Positions 24,176 to 33,266 of a stretch of 63,398 nucleotides of DNA are shown piece by piece (the stretch's first letter is position 1; the number at the start of each line of letters is the position of its first letter). A model generated the notes under the pieces. The model was not told where the DNA came from. It saw only the letters and a program-made list of their open reading frames with translations, and made no database searches. The stretch comes from Pseudomonas bananamidigenes (lineage in GTDB: Bacteria; Pseudomonadota; Gammaproteobacteria; Pseudomonadales; Pseudomonadaceae): contig NZ_LRUN01000090.1 of the NCBI RefSeq assembly GCF_001679645.1, forward strand, positions 1 to 63,398. Direction: 5' to 3'. The translations under genes and the position numbers were made by a program.

Positions 24176-26529
24176 TGGCACACCAGCGGTCCGATCAACG
24201 GCACCTGTTCCTGCTGCAGATCGATGCTGAACTGCGCCTGACAGCTCTTGCCATCGGCCAGCGTTACCCTCAGCGAATTCTGCGCCTGCAGGTTTTCCAG
24301 ATAGACCAGCCCGTCCCAACCCACCACCGTGCGCGTCCCGCTCTGTTCATGCAGTACGCCACTGCCCAGCGGCAACTCCTGCTGCTGCGCATCCACCAGC
24401 ACGATACTTGCGGCAATCACCCGGCTCAGCGGAAACTCCAGCAGATAACCGCTGCCACGGCGCACGGCCACACGCTGTTCAACATTCGGACTGCGCACGT
24501 TGGCCGGCAGGTTCAACGGATCGATTTCATACTTGCCACGGTAGTAGGCGCTGCTCCACGGCACCAGCAAGTGACCGTTGCGATCGGTCTGACCGACCTG
24601 CTGATTCTCGTAGCGCACCGGGACATCGGCATAACCGTCGGTGCTGACCAGCACGAACGCATCGTCGATGCGGTTGGCGGCGAAGACTTGCCGGTCCATC
24701 CAGACCAGCGAACCGCTGGCATCGGCCCAGCGGGTTTCGGCGTCCGAAGTACCGTAAACGCCAGCCTGCAATTGCACCGACTGCAGACGCCAGGTCACGT
24801 CGGCCTGACGGTAATCGGCACCGTCGCCCTTGGCGTACCCGAGATTGAACCCCACCCCGCCCTCGGATGGCACCGCGCGACTGTAGTTGACCCGCTGCTG
24901 GCTTTGTCCGTTCTTGTTGCGCTCGCTGCTGATGGCCAGGCTGCCGTGCACATCGAAAGGGATGACCAGTTGCGCCTGCACCGCCCAGTTGGCATCACCG
25001 ATTTCGCGGTTGGCGGACAGGTAGAAACTGCTGTTGCGCCACAGCGGCTTGCTCCAGCTCAGGTTCAGCAGCCGCGTGCGAGAGTCGTCCGCCGCCCTGA
25101 TATCGAAGTAACCGACACCCAGGCTGCCCCAGCGCTCAAGGTTGAGGCTCAGGGTCGCCTGTTCGCTTCGCTTGCTGAGGCTGGTGTAAGGACTGTCGAC
25201 AACCGTGAGGTCGGCGTACTGGTCGCGGCGTTGCAAGCGTTGCCAGGAAAAACTGAAACGCTGGGCGCTGTACTGGTAACCGAGACTGTATTGCTGGCCG
25301 CCATCACCGTCGAAACGGCTTTGACTGAACGCGCTATTGAGCACCCCGAAATGGCCGAGCCGCAGATTGCCACCGAGGCCGCCAAGGGTCAGCGAGTCGG
25401 CGGCTTCGGCGTGGCTTTCCAGGGTGAAGCTGTCGCTGACGCCATAACGCAGGCTGCCCGAGGTCACACCCGGTCCGTAACTGAAATCCTTCAGCCCGTA
25501 ATCCCGGCGCAGCGTACCGGCCGTCACCGAGAAATCGCTCAGCCCCTTCTGCAACAGGCTGCTGGTGACATAGAACGGCACGGTAGTGGACACTTGCCGG
25601 CCCAGCGCGTCAGTGGTCACCACCACGGCTTCGCCCGCGCCGTTGATGAACGGGATGTTGGTCAGGGTGTACGGTCCCGGCTGCAAATCGGCACTGCTGG
25701 ACTTGTAGCCGTTGATGAACAGGTCCACCGAGGACGGCACTGCCGCCTCGCCGGCGAATTGCGGCAGCGGGTAGGTCACCAGATCCGGGCGCACCGCAAA
25801 ATCCCGGGAAAACTGCACGCCGCCCAGACGCACCGAACTGCTCCAGGGCAACGCGCCACTGACCACGTCCCCAGCCTCGTAAGTCAGCATCCGCTCATCA
25901 TCGGAGTAGCGCCACGTGGTGTCGTAACGCAGATAACCGTTGTTCAGCGTACTGGCCTCATCACCGGACAAGGTACGCCGATACTGCCCGGTGCTGGACA
26001 GCGTGCCCCAACTGTCGAATACCCGTATCTCGTTCCACGCCGCCAGGTAAGTGCCGACGTCATCGGTGTCGTTGAGGTAAAGGTCATAGTTGAACAACGC
26101 ACCGAAACTGCTCAGCGCCGGGGTGCGCGGATAGACCTGACGGTTGCCGATGAACTGCTCCGGCAGCCAGTCCGGCGGCACATCCAGCAGCAGTCGCTGA
26201 CCGATGCTGTCGTACTCGCTGTGCAGCCCCGGCAGGCCGTCGAGATCGACTTCGGCAGCGGCACTCTCGGGCAGTGTCATGCCGGTATCGCGCAACACAC
26301 TGCTCGGCAGGAACAGCCGCCCGCCCCGCTGCTCCACCGACACGACACGCCCGGTATTCATCTGGTTGACCACCAGTTCCAGAAACAACTGTGCATCGCT
26401 GACGGCCTCCATGCCGCTGGGGGGCGGCGGCAGTTCGCCAGCCCCGGATGGATGAATGAACATCAGGCAACACGCGCCGGTGACAAGCCACAACGGACGC
26501 TGAATACGGCGAGCCCATCCCGGGCTCAT
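24172..26529 (-). CDS. Fimbrial outer-membrane usher (Csu type)
   Basis: A 785-residue PapC-family usher that threads pilin subunits through the outer membrane. After a signal peptide (hydrophobic LWLVTGACCLMFI, mature start near GELPPPP) come the N-terminal chaperone-binding domain, the beta barrel with PSSVDLFINGYKSSSADLQPGPYTLTNIPFINGAGEAVVV (plug region near 230-270), and the C-terminal domain ending in GPLVCQ. The length is typical. The ATG at 26529 gives a proper signal peptide but has no ribosome site nearby. A strong AGGAGG lies 23-36 bases upstream, nine bases before an in-frame ATT, so the true start may be that ATT. Confidence 0.9.
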   Translation of the reverse strand: MSPGWARRIQRPLWLVTGACCLMFIHPSGAGELPPPPSGMEAVSDAQLFLELVVNQMNTGRVVSVEQRGGRLFLPSSVLRDTGMTLPESAAAEVDLDGLPGLHSEYDSIGQRLLLDVPPDWLPEQFIGNRQVYPRTPALSSFGALFNYDLYLNDTDDVGTYLAAWNEIRVFDSWGTLSSTGQYRRTLSGDEASTLNNGYLRYDTTWRYSDDERMLTYEAGDVVSGALPWSSSVRLGGVQFSRDFAVRPDLVTYPLPQFAGEAAVPSSVDLFINGYKSSSADLQPGPYTLTNIPFINGAGEAVVVTTDALGRQVSTTVPFYVTSSLLQKGLSDFSVTAGTLRRDYGLKDFSYGPGVTSGSLRYGVSDSFTLESHAEAADSLTLGGLGGNLRLGHFGVLNSAFSQSRFDGDGGQQYSLGYQYSAQRFSFSWQRLQRRDQYADLTVVDSPYTSLSKRSEQATLSLNLERWGSLGVGYFDIRAADDSRTRLLNLSWSKPLWRNSSFYLSANREIGDANWAVQAQLVIPFDVHGSLAISSERNKNGQSQQRVNYSRAVPSEGGVGFNLGYAKGDGADYRQADVTWRLQSVQLQAGVYGTSDAETRWADASGSLVWMDRQVFAANRIDDAFVLVSTDGYADVPVRYENQQVGQTDRNGHLLVPWSSAYYRGKYEIDPLNLPANVRSPNVEQRVAVRRGSGYLLEFPLSRVIAASIVLVDAQQQELPLGSGVLHEQSGTRTVVGWDGLVYLENLQAQNSLRVTLADGKSCQAQFSIDLQQEQVPLIGPLVCQ

Positions 26530-26637
26530 TAGCGTGTTTCGTCCGTCAATGGACTGCTTCCTCCTGAAACCGCTGCTGCCCGCCGGCCTGTCGCTTGCCC
26601 GGTGGCCATGCACTACCCGATCCGCAGACCGAATTCC

Positions 26638-27425
26638 TTAATTGGCCGGGGTAATGCTCTGAACCTGTGCCGCGCCATTGATCCGGCCCGCCAGTTCCCC
26701 CGTCACCGAACCCGGCGCCGCGCCGGCCAGCGCATCACCGCGCCAGGCAATACGTAACCCAACAACCCTTCCGCCAACGGTTTGCTTTGCCCGCCCTGCC
26801 TGAACGCGACATCGGTCAAGCGCGCATGCACCGCTCCCTGATTGCGTACTTCCACGTAGGGCTTGCCATCGACCGAGACCGACCGCCAGCTCAGTTGCGG
26901 CAGGCCGATGCCCTTGGGATCACGCTGGCGGGTGCTGTCCTCCTTGCCCCAGAGCCCCGCGCCGTAGGCGAACAGCGGCACCGAATAGCGCATCTGGAAG
27001 CGAATGGCCGCCGCGGTCTTTCCTGCATCGGCGACAGGTGGCTGCGCCGAAGGAATCTCGTCGATGATGATCCGGTAAGCCAGTTCCTGGCCGGGCGGCA
27101 CGTCTCGGGTCCGGGTCAGGCGCACCAGCTGCTTCTGCCCCGGCTCGATCTTCGCCACAGGCGGGCTGCCGATCACATCGCGCTGATTCTGGTACTGCTC
27201 CTGGTAACCGTTCTGACTCCAGCCGAATACACGGATCTGCAGGTTGGCGGTTTCACTGCCGCGGTTTTCCAGCCATAACGCACTGGCCTGCTGATCCGCC
27301 TCCAGCACCGGATCAATGGGCCAGATCAGCACGGAACTGGCTGCCTGCACCTTGACCGCTGCCAGCAAAATCCATACTGAGATTGCGCAACCCGCCCGTA
27401 ACAGCCGTGACGAGACCTCCCCCAT
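26638..27425 (-). pseudogene. Periplasmic pilus chaperone with a frameshift at its C-terminus
   Basis: A PapD-like chaperone with signal peptide (SVWILLAAVKVQA), an IWPIDPVLEADQQASALWLENRGSE strand region and the chaperone signature KQLVRLTR near 90 and AYRIIIDEIPS near 110. As written, the frame runs from 27425 and stops at 26703 after ...PGAVMRWPARRRVR (240 residues). If one G is restored in the GC run at about 26714-26722, the frame continues through GSVTGELAGRINGAAQVQSITPAN and stops at 26638, giving a normal-length chaperone (about 262 residues). The ribosome site AAGGAG is good. It may be a real mutation or a base-call error. It must work for the pilus to assemble. Confidence 0.75.
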
Positions 27426-27447
27426 AACCCGCTCCTTGTGCCGTTCG

Positions 27448-27948
27448 TCACCACGACAGCTGCACCTGCAGCACATCGCTGTACGTCCCCCCGGGCACAT
27501 TGCCCGGCAATTGCGCCTGACCGTAGATCGGCAGGCTGATGTTGTTGGCATCGCTGTACGCCACTGCCACGGTCTGACCGATCCCCAGGCTCTGGCTGTA
27601 GGCGGCGTCACGAAACAGCGCATAGGCCACCCGCGCGCTGCCGCTGTTGAGCTGCATGTGTCGGCCACTGCTGTTGTACTGGCCGCCATCGACCGTCATG
27701 TTCAACGTCACTCCCGGCGTGCATTGCAACTGCACGCCACCGGTCAGGGCCACCTGCACCGTGCCGGTGGACAGGGCCGGACTCGACCCGAAATTCAGCC
27801 CGCCATAGTTCGAAACGCCGCCCACCACCAGACAGCCCGGCGTGATGGTCGCGCTGACCTGAAAACTCTGACTGGTCACCGCTGCCAGCGGCAACGGCAC
27901 TGCACCTGTGCACAGCACCAGCAGCGCTGCACTGCCACGCCGGCCCAT
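27448..27948 (-). CDS. Spore-coat-U domain pilin subunit (CsuB-like)
   Basis: A 166-residue secreted pilin. Signal peptide cleaves near residue 23 (PLPLAAVTS). The SCPU fold signature is FQVSATITPGCLVVGG at the start, LNFGSS in the middle and VPGGTYSDVLQVQLSW at the end, with two Cys. It is fourth of the pilin genes in the operon and starts five bases before the stop of the preceding pilin. A minor subunit between rod and tip is likely by analogy with CsuB. Confidence 0.85.
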   Translation of the reverse strand: MGRRGSAALLVLCTGAVPLPLAAVTSQSFQVSATITPGCLVVGGVSNYGGLNFGSSPALSTGTVQVALTGGVQLQCTPGVTLNMTVDGGQYNSSGRHMQLNSGSARVAYALFRDAAYSQSLGIGQTVAVAYSDANNISLPIYGQAQLPGNVPGGTYSDVLQVQLSW

Positions 27949-27952
27949 GGCT

Positions 27953-28489
27953 CTAGAACGTCAGCTCAACGGCAATGGTGTCGGTGTAGGTGCCCGCCGG
28001 CAGACCGGCCTTGCCCACCGCTTGCCCGTAGATGTTCACGGTCTGCGCCACCCCGGTGCTGGCGGCGAGGCTGATCACGCCGTCGATGGCCAGCAACTGC
28101 GAGTGCCCGGCATCGGTGTACAGGTCGTAAGGCACGTAGTTGGCTACGCCGTCATACAGCGCTCGGGTACCGCCCGGAGACTTGCCGTCATTGGCACCGG
28201 CGCGCACCTTGACCGTCGGCGTGGTGCCGGCGGAGCAGAGAATCGACAACGCCCCGCCACCGCCACCCAGTACCTGTCCGGTCGCGGTGGTGAACAGGCT
28301 GTTGGCCGTGCCGAAATTCAGCGCACCGAAGTTCAGTCCGGTGGAACCGCCCGAGCCGTTGACCTGGCAACTGCTGATCAGGATCAGGCTGGAGGTGATC
28401 TGGCCGGTGACCGTGGTAGCGGCGTTGACACTGGAGGCCAGTGTCAGACCGAGCAGCGACAGACCTATCCTTGATGCAATCGTACCCAT
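27953..28489 (-). CDS. Spore-coat-U domain pilin subunit (probable CsuA/B-like)
   Basis: A 178-residue secreted pilin. Signal peptide ends near SVNAATTV (about 24). The mature protein starts TVTGQITSSLILISSCQVNGS, has LNFGALNFGTA near 55, a glycine run (GGGGGALS) near 75, and ends GLPAGTYTDTIAVELTF. This is the closest of the four to the major subunit CsuA/B of Acinetobacter. Whether it forms the rod is inferred. Confidence 0.87.
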   Translation of the reverse strand: MGTIASRIGLSLLGLTLASSVNAATTVTGQITSSLILISSCQVNGSGGSTGLNFGALNFGTANSLFTTATGQVLGGGGGALSILCSAGTTPTVKVRAGANDGKSPGGTRALYDGVANYVPYDLYTDAGHSQLLAIDGVISLAASTGVAQTVNIYGQAVGKAGLPAGTYTDTIAVELTF

Positions 28490-28508
28490 GGTGTCCTTCC
28501 TCTACGAT

Positions 28509-29042
28509 TTACCAGTCGAGCGTCACCGTCAGGGTGTCGGTATAGACACCGGCCGGTACCGCGCGGGTGTTCGCCACCACCGTGCCAAACACCGGAATCG
28601 GTATCTGCGCGCCGCTGGTGACCGCGAAATTGTGCTGCTGGCCGATGCTGTAGCTCTGGCTGCCCGAAGCATCGAGGAACAGTTGATAGGGGATGGTCTG
28701 ACGACCATTGCTCAGGCGACGGGTATTGCCGTCGCCATGGGTGCCGCCGTCAATGGTCACGGTGAAACCGGTCACCGACGGGTTGCAGGCCACGTTGAGC
28801 CTGCCACTGCTGTCATTGGCCAGGCTGGCCTTGATGGGAGCGTTCCAGGTCGGCCCCTGCTGACCGAAGTCGAGCTTGCCGAAATCCCCCACCGGGCTGG
28901 CGGGCGAGGATGCGTTGGTCACCTCGCAGCCGGCGATCAGGGTCAACCGGGCGTGGATCTGCCCGTTGACCGACGACTGCGCATCCTCGGTGAGAAACAG
29001 CAATGCGCCTGCGGTGATGACCAGCCAGTGCTTGCCCGTCAT
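28509..29042 (-). CDS. Spore-coat-U domain pilin subunit
   Basis: A 177-residue secreted pilin with signal peptide (WLVITAGALLFLTEDAQS) and the SCPU pattern: GQIHARLTLIAGCEVTN, DFGKLDFGQQG near 55, IPYQLFLD near 118 and VPAGVYTDTLTVTLDW at the end. Two Cys are present. It is the second pilin gene in transcription order and of the same family as its neighbours. Its place in the fibre is not known; a minor or rod subunit is possible. Confidence 0.87.
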   Translation of the reverse strand: MTGKHWLVITAGALLFLTEDAQSSVNGQIHARLTLIAGCEVTNASSPASPVGDFGKLDFGQQGPTWNAPIKASLANDSSGRLNVACNPSVTGFTVTIDGGTHGDGNTRRLSNGRQTIPYQLFLDASGSQSYSIGQQHNFAVTSGAQIPIPVFGTVVANTRAVPAGVYTDTLTVTLDW

Positions 29043-29124
29043 TGCATCCTTTCTCCTTCCGCTCCCTGAGGATCGTCCACTGCGTTCGTCATTGAACGCG
29101 TCAATGCCACATCATGCCGGTCGA

Positions 29125-29646
29125 TCACCAGGTGACTGTCACCTTGACCAGATCCGAATAGCGACCGGCTCTCGGCACCTCGGCCATCCGCTCGATCCGC
29201 CCGTACAGCGGCAATTCAACCGAACCGCTGTCCGGCACGCGACCGCTGACCGGAACATCCACCACCAGCGGCACCCGTCGAGCGGGATCCTGATACAGAC
29301 GATAGGGAATCATCCGGTCTCCCGCCTCGCCCGTCATGTAACGCACTTCGCCGGTCCCGCCATGCAGTCCGCCGTCGACACGCAACTGATACGGCGTGTC
29401 CGGGTTGCATTCCAGACGCGGCAACCGCGAAGTGTTCAGCGCCGCCCCGAGCGGCCCGGCCGGATCATCGAGGCGCGCGGTGCTGCCGAAATCGAGGACA
29501 CCCGATTGCTCGATTCCGGCGTCACGTTGCTGGCCGACCAACTGACAGCCACGCTGCACGTCGACCCGCACTTCGACCTGCATGTCGACGGCCTGCACCG
29601 GTACCGCAAGCCCGCCCAGCAATGCCCAGACCATCCCTGCATTCAC
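29125..29646 (-). CDS. Spore-coat-U domain pilin subunit, first gene of the pilus operon
   Basis: A 173-residue secreted pilin with a short signal peptide (VWALLGGLAVPVQA). The SCPU features are VEVRVDVQRGCQLVG, GVLDFGSTARLDD near 48, MIPYRLYQDPA near 112 and VPRAGRYSDLVKVTVTW at the end. It is the most divergent of the four pilins, with more charged residues. As the first gene, its upstream region (29647-29932) should hold the operon promoter. Confidence 0.83.
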   Translation of the reverse strand: MNAGMVWALLGGLAVPVQAVDMQVEVRVDVQRGCQLVGQQRDAGIEQSGVLDFGSTARLDDPAGPLGAALNTSRLPRLECNPDTPYQLRVDGGLHGGTGEVRYMTGEAGDRMIPYRLYQDPARRVPLVVDVPVSGRVPDSGSVELPLYGRIERMAEVPRAGRYSDLVKVTVTW

Positions 29647-29932
29647 CGTCCGATCCCTGATGGCGACAGCGTCTCTGCCGTTACAGTGTTTCAGGTTAGC
29701 AACGGACGCCGATTGCGCCAGTCGATTGGATCCATTGACCGTACGGGATATGTTTCGAAAAGTTGTCGATTCAACACGTCAGGACGCTGAAAAAACCTCT
29801 ACACGCAGCAAATTAATGTCCAGAAAGCAGCGCCTGCCGATAAAGCGCAGTGGAAGAAAAACTACCCATCTGGTTACACTACGCCGCCGCGCTCCGGGGG
29901 AGCCGGCCTGATCATGACGGAGTGACTCCACC
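29647..29932. other. Divergent promoter region, pilus operon and ZapE-like gene
   Basis: A 286-base gap between divergent genes. Its right part is AT-richer (AAAAAACC, AAATTAATG, GAAAAACTA) than the flanks and must include the pilus promoter, but no certain -35/-10 pair or binding site was recognised. Confidence 0.45.
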
Positions 29933-31063
29933 GTGCCCGCCCGAACGCCCGAACCCTCACGTCTGTCCCGGCGCTTTTCCGTGCTGCGCCGTTGGTTCGG
30001 CATACGCAATGCTGCCAGTGCCGGTCATTGCGCCAGTGCTCAGGCGATCCGCGATTATTTCCGGCACAAGGCCCATGCCCAGGGCTATACCCTCAGCCAT
30101 AGCCAACAGCGGGTGATCGACTGCATGGCGCAACAGGCGGGCCTGTTGTTCGGTCCTGCCCCGCAAACGCCTCCGAGTCTGTACTTGCACGGTGCAGTGG
30201 GACGCGGCAAGAGCTGGTTGCTCGACGGCTTTTTCCAGGCCTTGCCGACACAGCAGAAACAACGTCTGCATTTCCATCAGTTCTTCGCCGACCTCCATCA
30301 GGGCATGTTCCGGCATCGTGATCAGGAAGATGCCCTCGCCGCCACACTCGACGAACTGTTGCGAGATTGCCGGGTGCTGTGTTTTGACGAATTCCATGTG
30401 CATGACATCGGCGACGCGATGCTCATCACCCGGTTGTACAAAGCCCTGTTCCAGCGCGGCATCCTGCTGCTGGTGACCTCGAATTATCCGCCCGAAGGCC
30501 TGTTGCCGAACCCGCTGTATCACGCGCGGTTCAAACCGGTGATCGATCTGATCAATGCCCGCATGCAGGTCATGGAAGTTGGCGGCCCTCACGACTATCG
30601 CAGCCTGGCCCGTCACCACGCGCATCAGGTCTTCACGCAGGGCCATTACGTATGGCCGGCCACACCGACACAGCGCCAGGCGCTGGACTTGCCGCCACAA
30701 GATGCCGCGCCGCAGTCGATAGCGGTGGGCAGCCGGATTCTGCAGGCGCGCCTGCGCGACAATCGGCGTGTCGGTTTCACCTTCAATGCGTTGTGCGAGC
30801 AACCCACGGCAGTGATGGATTATCTGGAACTGTGCCGACACTTCGACCACTGGGTCATCGAGGAGCTGCCGGCGCTGGACGACTGCCCGATTGCCGTCCA
30901 GCAACGCTTTATCAATCTGATCGACGTGCTCTACGACCAGGACAAACACCTGACGCTGCTCGGGCATCTGCCTCTGCATGAAAGCCTGGCCGGCAACGCC
31001 ATTGATCTGGCCCGCACCCGCAGTCGTCTGGGACAATTGTCGGAAACGCGCGAACCGATCTGA
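29933..31063 (+). CDS. ZapE/AFG1-like ATPase
   Basis: A 376-residue P-loop ATPase of the AFG1/ZapE family (Z-ring associated in enterobacteria, mitochondrial Lace1 in eukaryotes). Walker A GAVGRGKS lies near 87-94, Walker B VLCFDEFHVHDIGDAM near 146-161, a sensor segment LLVTSNYPPEGLLPN near 178-192, and FNALCEQPTAVMDYLEL near 283. The start is GTG at 29933. The N-terminal 30 residues are basic. Pseudomonads normally carry another copy next to the cytochrome bc1 genes; that is from memory. Here it precedes the LRR kinase gene by 61 bases, probably in the same transcript. Confidence 0.88.
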   Translation: MPARTPEPSRLSRRFSVLRRWFGIRNAASAGHCASAQAIRDYFRHKAHAQGYTLSHSQQRVIDCMAQQAGLLFGPAPQTPPSLYLHGAVGRGKSWLLDGFFQALPTQQKQRLHFHQFFADLHQGMFRHRDQEDALAATLDELLRDCRVLCFDEFHVHDIGDAMLITRLYKALFQRGILLLVTSNYPPEGLLPNPLYHARFKPVIDLINARMQVMEVGGPHDYRSLARHHAHQVFTQGHYVWPATPTQRQALDLPPQDAAPQSIAVGSRILQARLRDNRRVGFTFNALCEQPTAVMDYLELCRHFDHWVIEELPALDDCPIAVQQRFINLIDVLYDQDKHLTLLGHLPLHESLAGNAIDLARTRSRLGQLSETREPI

Positions 31064-31124
31064 TTTGCCGTTATCATGCGGGCCATTTCCGGCGTACCAC
31101 GCCCTCTCGATAGCGATCCTCTTC

Positions 31125-32437
31125 ATGCACACCCTTGCACAATTGCGCGCCGGCGAACTGTCGGGCATCACCCGGCTGGATCTGGTCGAAGGCCTGACCG
31201 AATTTCCCCGTGAGATCTTCGACCTTGCCGATACCCTGGAGGTGCTCAACCTGAGCGGCAATGCGTTGAGCAGCCTGCCGGACGACTTGCATCGCCTGCC
31301 GCATCTGCGCGTGCTGTTCTGCTCCGACAACCGGTTCACCGAACTGCCCGAGTGCCTCGGTCAGTGCCAGGCCCTGAGCATGATCGGCTTCAAGGCCAAC
31401 CGGATCGCCCGAGTGACCGGTGCGGCCCTGCCACCGCAGCTGCGCTGGCTGATCCTGACCGACAACCTGATTGAAACCCTGCCGGACGAACTGGGCGAGC
31501 GCCCGCTGCTGCAAAAGCTCATGCTCGCCGGCAACCGTCTGCGTGCCCTGCCGCCATCGTTGAGCCAATGCCATCGACTGGAACTGATCCGCATCGCCGC
31601 CAACCAACTGACAGAATTGCCGCAATGGCTGCTGACGCTGCCGAGCCTGACCTGGCTGGCCTACGCCGGCAATCCGCTGGAAACCGAAGCCGATGCCGCC
31701 GCACTGCAAGCCACCCCGCTGATCGACTGGTCGAGCCTGCGTCTGCAACAGCGTCTCGGCGAAGGGGCGTCCGGGGTGATTTCCAGGGCTGCGTGGCAAC
31801 CGGCCGGTCAGCCCGAACGCTCGGTGGCGGTCAAACTCTACAAGGGCGAGATGACCAGCGATGGTTCGCCGTTGCACGAGATGAATGCCTGCATCACCGC
31901 CGGCCTGCACCCGAATCTGATCCGGGTCGAGGGTCGTATCGGCCATCATCCCGAAGACCGGCAAGGCCTGGTGATGCAACTGATCGATCCGAGCTATCGC
32001 AACCTCGCTGCGCTGCCGAGCCTGGCGTCCTGTTCACGGGATGTCTACGCGGGTGATTGCCGCTTCAGTGCCGATGTCGCGTTGCGCATCGCCCGGGGTA
32101 TCGCGTCGGTCGCCGAGCATTTGCATCAACAGGGCATCACCCATGGCGATCTGTACGGTCACAACATTCTGTTGAACGAGGACGGCGACTGCCTGCTGGG
32201 GGACTTTGGCGCAGCCTCGTTCCACGCCACCACCGACAACCTGGAAACCCGCGCACTGCAACGCCTCGAGGTGAGGGCGTTCGGGATCTTGCTGGGGGAA
32301 TTGCTGGCGCGAATCGACTCGGGATTGAGCGATGGCCAGCGTCAGGCGCTGGAGGAGGTGGAGCGGCGCTGCTGCCAGCCGGATGTGCTGCGCGGCCAGG
32401 CTTCAGTGAAGTCATTGAGATGCTGGAAACGCTGTGA
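31125..32437 (+). pseudogene. Leucine-rich-repeat protein kinase, frameshifted near its end
   Basis: An intracellular protein joining leucine-rich repeats (about residues 15-190; repeated LxxLxLxxNxLxxLP units such as LEVLNLSGNALSSLP) to a Ser/Thr kinase-like domain (from about 205). Kinase landmarks: glycine loop GEGASG, VAVK lysine near 235, catalytic loop HGDLYGHN near 338 and DFGAASF near 361. There is no signal peptide. The frame as written misses its stop near 32400 and runs on to 33281 through a REP pair and across the yebC gene. One missing base in the run CTGCGCGGCC (32387-32399) would restore ARPGFSEVIEMLETL and a TGA at 32435-32437, which I take as the true end (about 437 residues). 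Targets are unknown. Confidence 0.8.
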
Positions 32438-32445
32438 CCGAACAA

Positions 32446-32544
32446 ACCCTGTGGCGAGGGAGCTTGCTCCCGCGGGATGGCGAAACCATCCCGATTGCGG
32501 TGACTGCTGCGCAGTCGAGCGGGAGCCAGCTCCCTCGCCACAGT
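32446..32544. repeat. REP-like inverted pair between the kinase gene and yebC paralogue
   Basis: Inverted copies of CTGTGGCGAGGGAGC (about 32450-32464) and GCTCCCTCGCCACAG (about 32529-32543) flank a region holding further hairpins (GGATGG/CCATCC and CTGCGCAG). This is a REP variant with GGCGAGGGAGC in place of GGGAGCGAGC. Confidence 0.75.
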
Positions 32545-32561
32545 TCAGCTTCGCAACAAGA

Positions 32562-33266
32562 TCAGCCGGCCAGGCCGACGAACATGTCCTGCACGTCGTC
32601 GTGGTTGTCGAGGCCTTCGAGGAACGCCTCGACTTCTGCCATCTGCTCGTCGGTCAGGCCGCTGACCGGGTTCTTCGGCTGATAGCCCAGCTTGGCCGAC
32701 AGCACGGTGAAGCCTTGTTCCGGCAGGGCTTTCTGCACGGCGTCCAGATCGGTCGGGTCGGTCAGGAACAAGGTCGCACCTTCTTCGCCCGGCTCGAAAT
32801 CCTGCGCACCGGCTTCGATCGCGGCCAGTTCCGGATCAGCGTCCGGGGTGTCCGGCGTGGCTTCGATCATGCCGACGTGGTTGAAGTCCCAGGACACCGA
32901 GCCGGATGCGCCCAGTTGGCCCTTGCGGAACGCCACGCGGATTTCCGCCACGGTACGGTTGATGTTGTCGGTGACGCACTCGACGATCAGCGGGACCTGA
33001 TGCGGCGCGAAACCTTCGTAAGTCACGCGATGGTACTGAACGGTCTCGCCCAGCAGGCCTGCGCCTTTCTTGATCGCGCGATCCAGGGTTTCCTTGGGCA
33101 TCGAGGCTTTCTTGGCCTGTTCGACCACCAGACGCAGGTGTGCGTTGGTGGCGGTATCGGCACCGTTGCGGGCCGCGATGGTGATTTCTTTCACCAGCTT
33201 GCCGAAGATCTTGCCCTTGGCGTTGGCTGCCGCTTCTTTGTGTTTAACCTTCCACTGTGCGCCCAT
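32562..33266 (-). CDS. YebC/PmpR-family regulator, YeeN-like paralogue
   Basis: A 234-residue YebC-family protein. The conserved N-terminus MGAQWKVKHKEAAANAKGKIFGKL is changed from the usual MAGHSKW start, and NAHLRLVVEQAKKASMPKETLDRAIKKGAG and GFAPHQVPLIVECVTDNINRT identify the family. The difference suggests the YeeN-type paralogue rather than the PmpR/YebC next to ruvC. Members bind DNA or act on stalled translation. It is separated from the kinase gene by the REP pair. Confidence 0.88.
   Translation of the reverse strand: MGAQWKVKHKEAAANAKGKIFGKLVKEITIAARNGADTATNAHLRLVVEQAKKASMPKETLDRAIKKGAGLLGETVQYHRVTYEGFAPHQVPLIVECVTDNINRTVAEIRVAFRKGQLGASGSVSWDFNHVGMIEATPDTPDADPELAAIEAGAQDFEPGEEGATLFLTDPTDLDAVQKALPEQGFTVLSAKLGYQPKNPVSGLTDEQMAEVEAFLEGLDNHDDVQDMFVGLAG

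Noticed and set aside
24175..26532. A 785-codon open frame on the plus strand opposite the usher gene
   Set aside because: It is the mirror frame of a GC-rich gene; the product is rich in Arg, His and Gln with no family pattern, while the minus strand encodes a clear usher.
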